NCBI RefSeq assembly: GCF_002027545.1
Contig: NZ_MXAN01000082.1
Location: forward strand, 1 to 51,643
From: Moraxella lacunata
GTDB taxonomy: Bacteria; Pseudomonadota; Gammaproteobacteria; Pseudomonadales; Moraxellaceae
Direction: 5' to 3'
DNA length: 51,643 nucleotides
Shown here: positions 26,340-34,974 of the stretch, piece by piece
Layout: every line of letters starts with the position of its first letter
How positions within the stretch are numbered: position 1 is the stretch's first letter
The notes under the pieces: model-generated
Told to the model about the DNA's origin: nothing
The model's input: the letters and a program-made list of their open reading frames with translations, nothing else
Databases searched by the model: none
Position numbers and translations under genes: made by a program

Positions 26340-26368
26340 AACATCGTCATGTTGGCGGTGTTTTTTTG
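26340..26368 (+). terminator. Rho-independent terminator of purL
   Basis: AACATCGTC (26340-26348) pairs with GGCGGTGTT (26354-26362), including G-U pairs, with a 5-base loop and a T tract after it. It lies 17 bases past the purL stop. Confidence 0.85.
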
Positions 26369-26412
26369 TGAAAACGTCAAATTTATCCAATGACTGACGT
26401 GGTTATTTTTTA

Positions 26413-26442
26413 TTTAAATAATTTTACAAAATATGCTATAAT
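26413..26442 (+). promoter_or_regulatory. Probable promoter of the nuo operon
   Basis: A perfect extended -10, TGCTATAAT (26434-26442), is preceded at 18 bases by TTTAAA (26413-26418), a weak -35. It lies 74 bases before the nuoA start, after the purL terminator. A second TATAAT at 26480-26485 lacks a -35. Sequence match only. Confidence 0.55.
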
Positions 26443-26515
26443 TGCAAGGTTAATCTGTCAGGATTAGCGGATACCTTATTATAATCTACTTTCATAAAAT
26501 CACATGGGGTGATTT

Positions 26516-27121
26516 ATGCCAGCCGAATGGTCAGCCATTGTCTATCTACTTGCCAGTCTAGGGCTTGTCGTCTTTATGCTTGTCGTGCCACGCTTGCTTG
26601 GTGGGCGGTCAAGCGGTTCTCAAAAACAAGAAAACTTTGAAGCAGGCGTGGTCTCCGCAGGTTCTGCTCGTATCCATTTGTCCGCCAAGTTTTACTTGGT
26701 GGCGATTTTTTTTATCATTTTTGATTTAGAAGCCTTATATTTGTACGCCTATTCGGTCAGCGTGCGAGAAGTGGGCTGGGTGGGGTTTACGACCGCCTTT
26801 GTCTTTATTGCCATTTTGTTTGTTGGGCTTGTCTATGAGATGAAACTTGGGGCGATGAACTGGGCTCCTGCCGACAAACGTGTCAAAAAACAACGCATTT
26901 ATGAGCGTCCTGCCGACTTTGATTTGGCGAGCATTACCGCCTTTAATGGCATTGATGAGCTACACTCAGACCCCACAGGCAAAGTGCCTGCCCAGTCATC
27001 AGGACGGGTTTTTGCAGGGCGTAAAGACTTGCAAGCGGTGCTTGAAAAAGACAAAACTGACATGGCAAATATTGACCATATCAATGACACAGGACGAGTT
27101 ACCACGCAGAAGTTTGATTAG
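26516..27121 (+). CDS. nuoA: NADH-quinone oxidoreductase subunit A
   Basis: This membrane subunit of complex I sits at the junction of the peripheral and membrane arms. At 201 residues it has three membrane helices (residues about 5-28, 60-82 and 88-112), with the conserved FEAGVVSAGSARIHLSAKFY loop and FIIFDLEALYLYAYS. The C-terminal 80 residues are a polar tail (from about residue 120) absent from E. coli NuoA (147 residues) but seen in related Moraxellaceae proteins. First gene of the nuo locus. It is separated from nuoB by 225 bases that contain a broken small membrane ORF. Confidence 0.94.
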   Translation: MPAEWSAIVYLLASLGLVVFMLVVPRLLGGRSSGSQKQENFEAGVVSAGSARIHLSAKFYLVAIFFIIFDLEALYLYAYSVSVREVGWVGFTTAFVFIAILFVGLVYEMKLGAMNWAPADKRVKKQRIYERPADFDLASITAFNGIDELHSDPTGKVPAQSSGRVFAGRKDLQAVLEKDKTDMANIDHINDTGRVTTQKFD

Positions 27122-27130
27122 GGATTATCA

Positions 27131-27308
27131 ATGACATTCGGCAACTATCGAATTAGCACCATCTTTTTGATGCTTACCATCGCTTTTTTTTATGATGGCA
27201 ATCACCCTTGAAAACCCTGCCTTTATTGGTTCGGTGGTTATCTGCTTGATTTTTGGTGTTAAGAAAGTCAAAGATGTGCCAAAAAACAATAATCAAGATG
27301 ATTGCTAA
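27131..27308 (+). pseudogene. Small two-segment membrane ORF, off-frame at a T8 tract
   Basis: An ATG at 27131, 9 bases after nuoA, opens a frame that stops at 27209 after 26 codons. Eight consecutive T at 27184-27191 cause this. With seven T the frame would run on to 27308 and give a 58-residue protein with two hydrophobic stretches (ISTIFLMLTIAFFMMAITLE and IGSVVICLIFGV) and a polar tail ending NNNQDDC. The two halves fit so well that I treat it as one gene shifted by one base, by mutation, sequencing error or reversible slippage. No family recognised. Confidence 0.45.
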
Positions 27309-27346
27309 TCCTAATTTAGTAAATACTCAACTTACATGATACAACC

Positions 27347-28015
27347 ATGAAATACACCCTAACCCGCCCCAACGAACAGGGCAACCAATATCCCCACGCC
27401 ACCCGTCAAGTGGTGGACGACATTACCCAAGAAGAAGTTGAAAAAAATATCTTTCTTGGTAACCTTGAAAATCTCGCCCACGCTGCCGCCAACTGGGGTC
27501 GCAAGCATTCTTTGTGGCCGTTTAACTTTGGCACAAGCTGTTGTTATGTGGAATATGCCACGACTTTGACGGGCGTGCACGACTTGTCTCGCTTTGGGGC
27601 GGAAGTCATTCGGGCGTCTCCCCGTCAAGCGGACGTGATGATTGTGGCGGGAACTTGTTTTGTCAAAATGGCACCTGTCATACTGCGATTGTATGAGCAA
27701 ATGCTAGAACCCAAGTGGGTCATCTCTATGGGGGCGTGTGCCAACTCGGGCGGTATGTACGACATTTATTCGGTGGTGCAGGGGGTGGATAAAATCTTAC
27801 CTGTGGATGTGTATGTTCCTGGGTGTCCGCCACGCCCTGAAGCACTCATTCAAGCCATCATGTTATTACAAGAGAGCATTCAAAAAGAACGCCGTCCGTT
27901 GGGCATTCATCTTGACCAAAACATTTATCAGCCGATGATGACACCAGAGCGAGATAGAAAACAAGCTAACCGCATTGCGGTAAAAAATTTAAGAAGTCCT
28001 GATGGGGTGGAGTGA
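27347..28015 (+). CDS. nuoB: NADH-quinone oxidoreductase subunit B
   Basis: This 222-residue peripheral subunit holds iron-sulfur cluster N2, the last electron carrier before quinone. Ligand cysteines are visible in [23 protein letters not shown] and [11 protein letters not shown]. Length matches E. coli NuoB (220). In a standard nuo operon nuoC(D) would follow directly; here about 5.2 kb of unrelated genes intervene before nuoCD at 33220. Confidence 0.96.
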   Translation: MKYTLTRPNEQGNQYPHATRQVVDDITQEEVEKNIFLGNLENLAHAAANWGRKHSLWPFNFGTSCCYVEYATTLTGVHDLSRFGAEVIRASPRQADVMIVAGTCFVKMAPVILRLYEQMLEPKWVISMGACANSGGMYDIYSVVQGVDKILPVDVYVPGCPPRPEALIQAIMLLQESIQKERRPLGIHLDQNIYQPMMTPERDRKQANRIAVKNLRSPDGVE

Positions 28016-28102
28016 TATTACCATCCTACGATGTTTGTGATTTATTGTGTCATTAGATTTTAGAAATTAACTTAACAGTCATAATAGAATGAGGATTTAT
28101 TA

Positions 28103-28420
28103 ATGAATGGTATTGTGTATACTCAGTCTGAAATAGCCAAAATGCAAGATTGGTTAGGCGATATGGGGCGACAAATTTTAGGAAGATTTGATAATGGTAA
28201 TGCAAAACAAAAAGCATTGTTTCCATGTCTATTTGCTCGCAAGGCATTTGCCCAAGGCATGGTAAAATTTTTACCGATAGCTTATGTGCAAGATAAGGCA
28301 CAATATGATTTAGAGTGTTTTGCACAAGGTTTGAAAAATTACCTAGAATTAGCGATATCAACTTGGGACGGAAAATTCAATACAGCCTACCCATTGTTGG
28401 TTGTGTTTGAACCTGTGTAA
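28103..28420 (+). CDS. YqcI/YcgG-like protein, C-terminally truncated
   Basis: This 105-residue protein resembles the N-terminal half of the YqcI/YcgG family: FPCLFARKAFAQGMVKFLPI (residues about 40-59) and LKNYLELAI...AYPLLVVFE match the family's (F/Y)PC....F....rF and aL..Y......YtsLvv.Fe patterns. Family members are around 220-250 residues and one of them, GntA, is a heme-dependent N-hydroxylase in guanitoxin synthesis. Here the frame stops soon after VVFEPV, so the C-terminal half, which should hold much of the active site, is gone. It may be a remnant. It is the first of three AT-rich plus-strand genes inserted after nuoB. The identification is moderate and function is inferred only by analogy. 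Confidence 0.5.
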   Translation: MNGIVYTQSEIAKMQDWLGDMGRQILGRFDNGNAKQKALFPCLFARKAFAQGMVKFLPIAYVQDKAQYDLECFAQGLKNYLELAISTWDGKFNTAYPLLVVFEPV

Positions 28421-28473
28421 TGCCCACTTTCTTTTGAAAGACACCATAAGAAATAAAATGGAAAATAAATACT

Positions 28474-29631
28474 ATGGATTTAAGAAAATTTTACGGTGCT
28501 TTGATTGTCTTTTATTTTAGTGATATGGCATTACTGATTATGGTAATTTGGTTGTCTTATCAGACAACCAAAAACCCTTTAATTCTTGGATTGATATTAT
28601 TTGTTAGTACAATCATTCCATTTATATTAAAAAAGTTTTCCAAAATTAATTTATTGTCTCTTTCTGTTCACCATTTAATGCTTTCACGAATTTTGTTTTA
28701 TTCCATTGTTTTTGTGTTATCAGCACTTAATCCATCGATTTATAGCTTTATCGGTCTTGCATTGATATCTGGATTATTGGGAGTTAGCATACTAAGTAAT
28801 TATGAAACTTACAATAATTATCTTGTTGTTAATAACATTGTTTCTGCAAACAAAGCATCAAGATATATGCAAACCGTTATACAGATTGGTGCATTTGGTG
28901 GGGCAATGATAGGAGGAATGCTATTAAATTATTTATCTTTTTTTTATTCAATGGCAAGTATTGTTTTAATAGATATTGTTTTTGCCATTATTTTTATGAT
29001 GTGGGCAAAAAATGGGTACTTTGCTCAAATAAAAATTAAAGATAATAACAACAAACAAACTGTTAATCAACCTTATTTTTTAGATAAAAAACAAATTTAT
29101 TTGTTATGGATTATATTGGGGTTTGTTGGTGTTCATATTACTAGTTTTAACTTAACCACACCAATTATATTTCAAGAAATTAAACAATGGACTGCCCAAG
29201 ATTTTGGTTTATCCAGTGCTTTTGCTGGTATGGGGGCTTTTTGTGCGGCTTTCATAAAAAGCAACACAAAATATTGTTTGGTAATGGCAATATGTTTGAT
29301 TTTTGCTGATTTAATATTTGTTATGTCAAATATTAAGATATTGTCCCTAGCCATATGTTTTCTTATTGGATTTTTTATCAATAGTATTAGGATATTAATA
29401 AGAGAAAAATTATCCTTAATGGCAAAAAATACAGAACAAGCTGCTTTTATTGGGCAAAGCAGTGCTGTCTTTTATGTTGCATTTCAAGCAGGCGCTAGCT
29501 TGCTATTTGGATATATATTATCCATTATACAAAATGTGTATGCTACCCAAATATTTTTACCATTAGTAGCGTGTATTATTGCTATGTTTTATATTAGTAT
29601 GCTTTTTACAGGCAAAATCTTTACCAACTAG
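28474..29631 (+). CDS. MFS-type transporter
   Basis: This 385-residue protein is strongly hydrophobic, with about ten to twelve membrane segments (first at residues 5-28, last near 362-380). It has a polar middle loop (KIKDNNNKQTVNQPYFLDKKQ, about residues 188-208) dividing it in two halves, as in major facilitator proteins. A short VSANKASRYMQTVIQIGAFGGAMIGG segment resembles the MFS motif C region. G+C is clearly lower than in the nuo genes. The ATP-grasp gene starts 11 bases after its stop, so export or import of that enzyme's product or substrate is a sensible inference. The specific substrate cannot be told. Confidence 0.75.
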   Translation: MDLRKFYGALIVFYFSDMALLIMVIWLSYQTTKNPLILGLILFVSTIIPFILKKFSKINLLSLSVHHLMLSRILFYSIVFVLSALNPSIYSFIGLALISGLLGVSILSNYETYNNYLVVNNIVSANKASRYMQTVIQIGAFGGAMIGGMLLNYLSFFYSMASIVLIDIVFAIIFMMWAKNGYFAQIKIKDNNNKQTVNQPYFLDKKQIYLLWIILGFVGVHITSFNLTTPIIFQEIKQWTAQDFGLSSAFAGMGAFCAAFIKSNTKYCLVMAICLIFADLIFVMSNIKILSLAICFLIGFFINSIRILIREKLSLMAKNTEQAAFIGQSSAVFYVAFQAGASLLFGYILSIIQNVYATQIFLPLVACIIAMFYISMLFTGKIFTN

Positions 29632-29642
29632 GAGTGTGATTT

Positions 29643-30881
29643 ATGGATAAAGGTAAAATTTTAATTGTAGATCCTTTTTCTACGGGTGCATTATATGCAG
29701 AAAAATTTCATAAGCTAGGCTATCAATGCTATGCGGTACTTGCTAATGATGATATGAATATGGACTATTTTAGTTTTGATGGTACTTATTTTATCAATAA
29801 GATGATTTACTCGGTGCAAGAATGTAAGGAAAAATTTTGTAGAGATGAGATTTTGGCTGTTGTAATTGGTGCAGAAACAGGCGTACTCATTGGTGAGCAA
29901 CTGGCAGAATATTTTGGAGTGGCAGGAAATTCTGTGCGTAGTGGCTTAAAACGAAGAGATAAATTTATAATGCAAAATGCTTTAAAAGAAAGTGGTTTAA
30001 AGCATATAAAAAGCCAGCTTATCAATGCTGGCAGTGAATATTTTTTTGACAGTGAAAGTGGTTATATTCTTAAACCTGTTAATTCAGCAGGCAGTGATGG
30101 CGTGATGTTTTTTGAAAATAAAAAAACGCTATCTAATTATATAAAAAATATTAACTGGGAAAAGATTAATGCACTGGGAATAAAGAATGATAATTATATT
30201 TTACAATCATTTGAAACTGGTGATGAATTTGTTGTGGATATGATTGTGCAAGATGATAATATTTTTATTTGTAGTTTGTGTGTTTATAAAAAAGGTCATC
30301 ATAATGGCAGTAAGTTTGTTTATGAAAATATGCAGATGTTAGATATTACAAATAAAGAATATCAAGCCATCATTCAATATGCAACACAGTGTATAAAAGC
30401 ATTGGAGGTTAAATTTGGAGCGGTACATATGGAGTTATTGGCAAAATCAAGTACCGATGGATATGTCAATCCAGTGATGATTGAAATGGGGGCAAGACTG
30501 CACGGAGGAGTTGCACCCATTATTTTTGAAAAATGTTACCAACCAAACTTGCTTGAATTAAGTGTTTATAATTACTTAAATCAAGATTTGACACAGTTCT
30601 ATGGAAAAACAAAAGGCAATATATTTTATTCGAAAATTATCAGTAAAGCCAAAGTGGTATTTTTAATCAATTACCAAAAGGAAAATAAATTAGATAAGCA
30701 ACTATTCCTGTCAAAAATTCAAAGCCTACCTAGTTTTTATCAGGCTAAAATTCTCACTAATGGTTTAATGCCCGTAACAGTGGATTTGCTAACTTGTCCT
30801 GTTTTGGTGTGCCTAGTTGGAGAGACATCTGATATTGATGAAAATAAACTAAGAATAATGTTTGATGAGAGCATTTATTAA
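29643..30881 (+). CDS. ATP-grasp ligase (amino acid ligase-like)
   Basis: This 412-residue enzyme is of the ATP-grasp superfamily, closest in pattern to L-amino-acid ligases that form peptide or amide bonds through an acyl-phosphate. The N-terminal IVDPFSTGALYAEKFHKLGY domain is typical of that group. YILKPVNSAGSDGVMFF is the ATP-binding lysine and glycine-rich loop (about residues 141-157), and MIEMGARLHGGVAP (about 280-293) holds the metal-binding acidic residue and the catalytic arginine. GGAGTG upstream (29632-29637 region) is a fair ribosome site. The gene is AT-rich like its neighbour and couples to the transporter. Substrate unknown; context suggests a small specialised metabolite. Confidence 0.8.
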   Translation: MDKGKILIVDPFSTGALYAEKFHKLGYQCYAVLANDDMNMDYFSFDGTYFINKMIYSVQECKEKFCRDEILAVVIGAETGVLIGEQLAEYFGVAGNSVRSGLKRRDKFIMQNALKESGLKHIKSQLINAGSEYFFDSESGYILKPVNSAGSDGVMFFENKKTLSNYIKNINWEKINALGIKNDNYILQSFETGDEFVVDMIVQDDNIFICSLCVYKKGHHNGSKFVYENMQMLDITNKEYQAIIQYATQCIKALEVKFGAVHMELLAKSSTDGYVNPVMIEMGARLHGGVAPIIFEKCYQPNLLELSVYNYLNQDLTQFYGKTKGNIFYSKIISKAKVVFLINYQKENKLDKQLFLSKIQSLPSFYQAKILTNGLMPVTVDLLTCPVLVCLVGETSDIDENKLRIMFDESIY

Positions 30882-31006
30882 TTTATATTATTGATAATTT
30901 TACTCCCTTAATTATGTTTTGGTTTTTAAAAATATAGACATTAGCGATGAAATTTTTTATTTTGCTTAAATTTTGGTAATCGCAAGCCAAAAATAAGTTG
31001 GAAATT

Positions 31007-31210
31007 ATGAGCATTCACCACATTCACGATTTTGATGTTTTAAATCAGCTAAACGCTAAGTTTGAAAATCTTGTTATCCAAGAAACGGCAGACGGCATTC
31101 CGACTGTGTGGGTGGACAAAGCCCAAGTGCTTGATTTATTGCTGTATTTGCGTAAATTGCCCAAGCCCTTTGTCATGCTTGTGGACTTATTTGCCTTGAA
31201 ATCAAGATGA
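31007..31210 (+). pseudogene. 5' fragment of a second, diverged nuoC
   Basis: The first 88 bases (31007-31094) are identical to the start of the complete nuoCD (33220-33307). The next 61 differ strongly yet keep frame and length. Then 33 bases (31156-31188) are again identical to 33369-33401. After that similarity ends and the frame closes as LFALKSR. A product of about 67 residues would lack every functional part of NuoC. Stretches of identity next to divergence suggest it came from a different allele by recombination and not from a simple recent duplication. It separates the rightward and leftward halves of the inserted region. The 125 bases before it show no gene. Confidence 0.9.
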
Positions 31211-31966
31211 TGACCATAGTAATTTAATTGCCATTAGCACGCAGGCAATAACCACCAAAGGACGCATAAGTTTTGCACCATTTTTTACAACTAAATGACT
31301 ACCTAGATATACTCCAATTGTTTCGCCAATTGCCATTAAAATACCTGCCATCCACGCCATCTTGCCTAAATAAATAAAGACAAGCAAGGAAATTAGGTTG
31401 CTGGCTAGGTTAAGTACTCTTGAATATGCCATTGCTTTGGTAGCGGCAAAACCTAGTAAAGAAGTTACTGCAAGTAGGTAAAAAGTACCTGCACCTGCTC
31501 CAAAAAATCCGTCATAAAAAGCAATAACAGGGATGATTGTCCAAGAAAACAGAAATACACCCATCTTTGCTTTCTTTGTGGTATCTGACAAATTCTTGGA
31601 GAAATAAAAATATAAAGCCATTGCAATTAACAAAAAAGGGAGAATTTTTTCAAGGAGTGTACTAGGTAACAAAGATAAAGTGGCAGTCCCGATTGCACCG
31701 CCAATTATAGCAGGAGGCAATAAAGCAATGAGTAATTTTTTATCTAATACACCTTTGTTTAAATAATATTGGGTGGAGGCAATTGCTCCTACTGTTCCTT
31801 GTAACTTATTGGCGGCAATCGCCTGTGCGGGGCTAAATCCTGCGGTTAATAATACAGGAATAGAAATAAGACCGCCACCCCCACAAATCGCATCAATAAA
31901 GCCTGCAATACAAGAACCTATTAATAAAAAGACAACAATATCTATGCTAAGACCAAGTAATTCCAT
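31202..31966 (-). CDS. TSUP-family (TauE/SafE) membrane permease
   Basis: This 254-residue protein with about eight membrane segments has the family's duplicated signature: FIDAICGGGGLISIPVLL near residue 25 and AFYDGFFGAGAGTFYLLAV near residue 150. Known TSUP proteins move sulfite, sulfonates or other organic anions. The ATG at 31966 overlaps the stop of the upstream AurF-like gene (TGATG), so the two form one operon; a GTG one codon earlier is possible. The 3' end meets the stranded nuoC fragment, with a few bases of overlap. Substrate unknown; by context it may handle the product of the broken oxygenase. Confidence 0.85.
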   Translation of the reverse strand: MELLGLSIDIVVFLLIGSCIAGFIDAICGGGGLISIPVLLTAGFSPAQAIAANKLQGTVGAIASTQYYLNKGVLDKKLLIALLPPAIIGGAIGTATLSLLPSTLLEKILPFLLIAMALYFYFSKNLSDTTKKAKMGVFLFSWTIIPVIAFYDGFFGAGAGTFYLLAVTSLLGFAATKAMAYSRVLNLASNLISLLVFIYLGKMAWMAGILMAIGETIGVYLGSHLVVKNGAKLMRPLVVIACVLMAIKLLWSSS

Positions 31967-32878
31967 CACATTGCTCCCAATGTTAGTAACAGTTTATTGA
32001 CTGAGTTATCATAAATACCAATATTTTTTAATGTATCCGTGTCTCTTAATATTTCTTGATAATTAGGAAAGTTAAGTATTCCAAAGATTTTTTCCCATTC
32101 TTTCATTTCAGTATGTGCAAATAAAGGTACGGTAGATTTTAGAGTATTAATGAATAGCGTTCTAGTTTCTTTGCTTTCATTTTTTAGCACTTCCAAGGCG
32201 ACATGGCTAAATACACCAGAATGACTACGCTCATCAAGAGCGTGTCTCTTGGTAACTTCATAGCAGATATTTTGAATGGTGTTATCCTTGGATAGAATAT
32301 CTAGATAGTCAGTAATTAGTGTTTCACTAGCACACGCCACTGCAAATTGCACCAACCTTCTATTTTTTTCATCAAGTTGTTTATTTAGTGTCTCGTTTAG
32401 CCATTGTGAAAGGTAAAAATTATTCTCGCCTAAGTGAGGTAAATTTCGTTTTTGGTAAATATAGTTGCACGCACCAATAGACATCTTGGTGTGCAATGCT
32501 TCATCAAGCAATGCTTCGGCGATGACTTTTTGCACATCTGCCAAATTTTCTGTATTGGGGGGGTATTTTAAGATATTCTCGCATGTTGGCGTAACAACAT
32601 CACATTCTATATAGACTGTTTTCATGTTATACAGATTTCATGTTATACAGAATCTAAGCATAAGACAAGCAAGCATCTTTTTTGGGCTGTGGTGCATTTA
32701 GCCAAGCATCATGGTTGGCAAAAGGCAATAGACATTCAGCAAAGTCTTTTTTGTCGGCAAAGAATTCAATATCATCATAATCACCATCAAAAGTATGTAC
32801 AGTTGCATTCTGTTGCCAGTATTTTGATAGTTTTTTCAAGATAGTTTGCATATCTGCTACGGTTTTCATCGGGTACAT
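31966..32878 (-). pseudogene. AurF-like diiron oxygenase gene, disrupted
   Basis: Two frames, 32654-32878 (74 residues) and 31966-32625 (219 residues), are pieces of one gene. The first ends SYA then TAG, where the family has a tryptophan; the second begins in MKTVYIECDVVTPTCENIL, the family's YN-x-KTV-x-IE segment. A 16-base tandem duplication (32620-32650) lies between them. Removing one copy and reading the TAG as TGG gives a continuous protein of about 298 residues, near family length. Diiron ligands are all present in the second piece: E7, E42-x2-H45 (DEALH), E in ASETL, and H-x3-E-x2-H in HALDERSH, with the spacing of AurF. AurF oxidises an aryl amine to nitro; this gene's substrate is unknown. 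It is probably inactive. Confidence 0.8.
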
Positions 32879-32953
32879 CCTTAACCTAAGAAATTTCTCA
32901 ATTTTATATCAAATAAAGTATTTATTGTCAAGATGTAGCCATCAATTATAAAA

Positions 32954-33046
32954 TAGACTTCTTTCCAAACCCTGATTTTTGTAGATTTTTAAAAACTTCA
33001 ACCCTAATACTTACAAGGGTTTATTTTTAGTTTGGAAAGAGATTTA
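32954..33046 (-). mobile_element. 93-bp MITE, copy 3 (reverse)
   Basis: Same length and ends as the other copies, read on the minus strand, with TA at both edges. It lies in the 341-base gap between the AurF-like gene and nuoCD, at or near the right border of the inserted region. The remainder of that gap is AT-rich and includes the possible promoter at 33131. Confidence 0.8.
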
Positions 33047-33130
33047 ATAAATTTATATCTCACAATGGTTTATCATTCAATTTTTCTCGTAATCTATCAT
33101 AAATATGCTGTAAAAAAAGCGATTTTGCGT

Positions 33131-33136
33131 TATAAT
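33131..33136 (+). promoter_or_regulatory. Possible -10 element for nuoCD
   Basis: TATAAT lies 84 bases before the nuoCD start. No good -35 is seen at 16-18 bases. A promoter here would be needed if nuoCD and later genes are not reached by transcription from nuoA through the opposing inserted genes. Confidence 0.35.
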
Positions 33137-33219
33137 TTGCCATTTAGTTAAAGTGTTTGGAGACTGCAAGCCCCACGCAAGCGACCAATTTAACAAACAT
33201 ATTATAAAAAGTTGGCATT

Positions 33220-34968
33220 ATGAGCATTCACCACATTCACGATTTTGATGTTTTAAATCAGCTAAACGCTAAGTTTGAAAATCTTGTTATCCAAGAAACG
33301 GCAGACGCCATACCAACCATTTGGGTGGCTTGTGATAAGCTGCTTGATGTTTTGCTGTTTTTACGCACATTGCCCAAGCCCTTTGTCATGCTTGTGGACT
33401 TGTCCGCCATTGATGAGCGTTTGCGTCAGTACCGCCATGGCTTGCCACCCAGCGATTTTACGGTGTTTTATCATCTGATGAGCTTGGAGCGGAACTCGGA
33501 CATTCGCATTAAGGTTGCCCTAAGTGAGGGCGAGCATATCCCATCTGCGACCAAGATTTATCCCAATGCCAACTGGTATGAGCGTGAGGTGTGGGATATG
33601 TTTGGCGTGGTGTTTGACGGACACCCGCACCTGACACGGATTTTGCTCCCCAAATACTGGGAAGGACACCCACTGCGTAAAGAATACCACGCTCGGGCGA
33701 CCGAATTTACGCCGTATTTTTTGAACACCGCTAAACAGCAGTTTGAGCAAGAAAACTTACGCTTTGTCCCTGAAGAGTGGGGCATGAAACGCTCGGGGCG
33801 TGATGAAGATTTTATGTTCCTAAATATCGGCCCTAACCACCCGTCCGCTCACGGGGCGTTCCGTTTGGTGTTACAGCTTGACGGCGAAGAGATTGTGGAC
33901 TGTATCCCCGATATTGGCTATCATCATCGTGGGGCGGAGAAAATGGCAGAACGCCAAACATGGCATTCGTTCATTCCTTATACCGACCGCATTGACTATC
34001 TGGGCGGTGTGATGAATGAGTTGCCGTATATCATGGCGGTTGAGAAGTTGGCTAGCATTACCACGCCTGACCGTGCCAATGTCATTCGCATTATGATGAG
34101 TGAGTTTTTTAGGATTACCAATAATTTGCTTTATTGGGGGACGTTTATCCAAGACGCTGGCGGTATGACCCCTGTGTTTTATATGTTTGCCGACCGTCAA
34201 AAGGCGTATGATGTCATTGAAGCGGTAACGGGCTATCGTATGCACCCTGCGTGGTTTAGGATTGGCGGTACGGCTCACGATTTGCCAAACGGCTGGCAGC
34301 GGTTGGTGCGTGAGTTTTTGGACTGGATGCCAAAACGCCTTGATGAATACTATAAGGCAACCATGACCAACACCGTGCTAAAAGGACGTACGCAAAATGT
34401 CGCCCAATACAACGCCAAACAAGCCCTAGCGTGGGGCGTAACGGGGGCGGGACTTCGTGCCACGGGCATTGAGTTTGATTTGCGTAAAGCGAGACCGTAT
34501 TTGGGCTATGAGAATTTTGACTTTGAAATTCCTGTGTTTTATAACGGCGATGCTTATGACCGCTGTTTGGTCAAAATTGAAGAGATTCGCCAATCACTTC
34601 GTATCATTGAGCAATGCCTAAACAATATGCCAAGCGGAGCCTATAAAGCCGAACACCCGCTTGCCGTGCCACCACCAAAAGACCGCACCCTGCAAGACAT
34701 TGAAACGCTCATCAACCACTTTGTGTCGGTGTCGTGGGGACCTGTGATGCCAGCAGGGGAGAGTGCCTGTATGGTAGAAGGCGTAAAAGGGCTAAACAGC
34801 TATTATGTAACTTCCGACAACTCAACGATGAGCTATCGCACGCGTATCCGTACGCCAACCTTTGCTCATTTGCAACAGATGCCAAGCGTAATTAACGGCT
34901 CTTTGGTATCCGATGCGATTATTTATTTGGCAAGTATTGATATTGTTATGGCGGATTGTGATAGGTAG
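33220..34968 (+). CDS. nuoCD: NADH-quinone oxidoreductase subunit C/D (fused)
   Basis: This 582-residue fusion carries the NuoC 30-kDa domain (residues about 1-170, with [20 protein letters not shown] and [15 protein letters not shown]) joined to the NuoD 49-kDa domain (from about 190, with [41 protein letters not shown] and the C-terminal [13 protein letters not shown]). NuoD helps form the quinone pocket. Fusion is normal for gammaproteobacteria (E. coli protein about 600 residues). Its 5' end is duplicated at 31007. Both flanks are non-nuo DNA: the oxygenase remnant and MITE before, and the nuclease pseudogene beginning 6 bases after its stop. Confidence 0.96.
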   Translation: MSIHHIHDFDVLNQLNAKFENLVIQETADAIPTIWVACDKLLDVLLFLRTLPKPFVMLVDLSAIDERLRQYRHGLPPSDFTVFYHLMSLERNSDIRIKVALSEGEHIPSATKIYPNANWYEREVWDMFGVVFDGHPHLTRILLPKYWEGHPLRKEYHARATEFTPYFLNTAKQQFEQENLRFVPEEWGMKRSGRDEDFMFLNIGPNHPSAHGAFRLVLQLDGEEIVDCIPDIGYHHRGAEKMAERQTWHSFIPYTDRIDYLGGVMNELPYIMAVEKLASITTPDRANVIRIMMSEFFRITNNLLYWGTFIQDAGGMTPVFYMFADRQKAYDVIEAVTGYRMHPAWFRIGGTAHDLPNGWQRLVREFLDWMPKRLDEYYKATMTNTVLKGRTQNVAQYNAKQALAWGVTGAGLRATGIEFDLRKARPYLGYENFDFEIPVFYNGDAYDRCLVKIEEIRQSLRIIEQCLNNMPSGAYKAEHPLAVPPPKDRTLQDIETLINHFVSVSWGPVMPAGESACMVEGVKGLNSYYVTSDNSTMSYRTRIRTPTFAHLQQMPSVINGSLVSDAIIYLASIDIVMADCDR

Positions 34969-34974
34969 GTTCAT

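Noticed and set aside
26480..26485. Second TATAAT as the main nuoA promoter
   Set aside because: No acceptable -35 at 16-18 bases; the extended -10 at 26434-26442 is better.
32654..32656. TAG as a recoded sense codon (for example pyrrolysine or read-through)
   Set aside because: No supporting element is visible and a second lesion (16-bp duplication) shifts the frame directly after it, which fits decay better.
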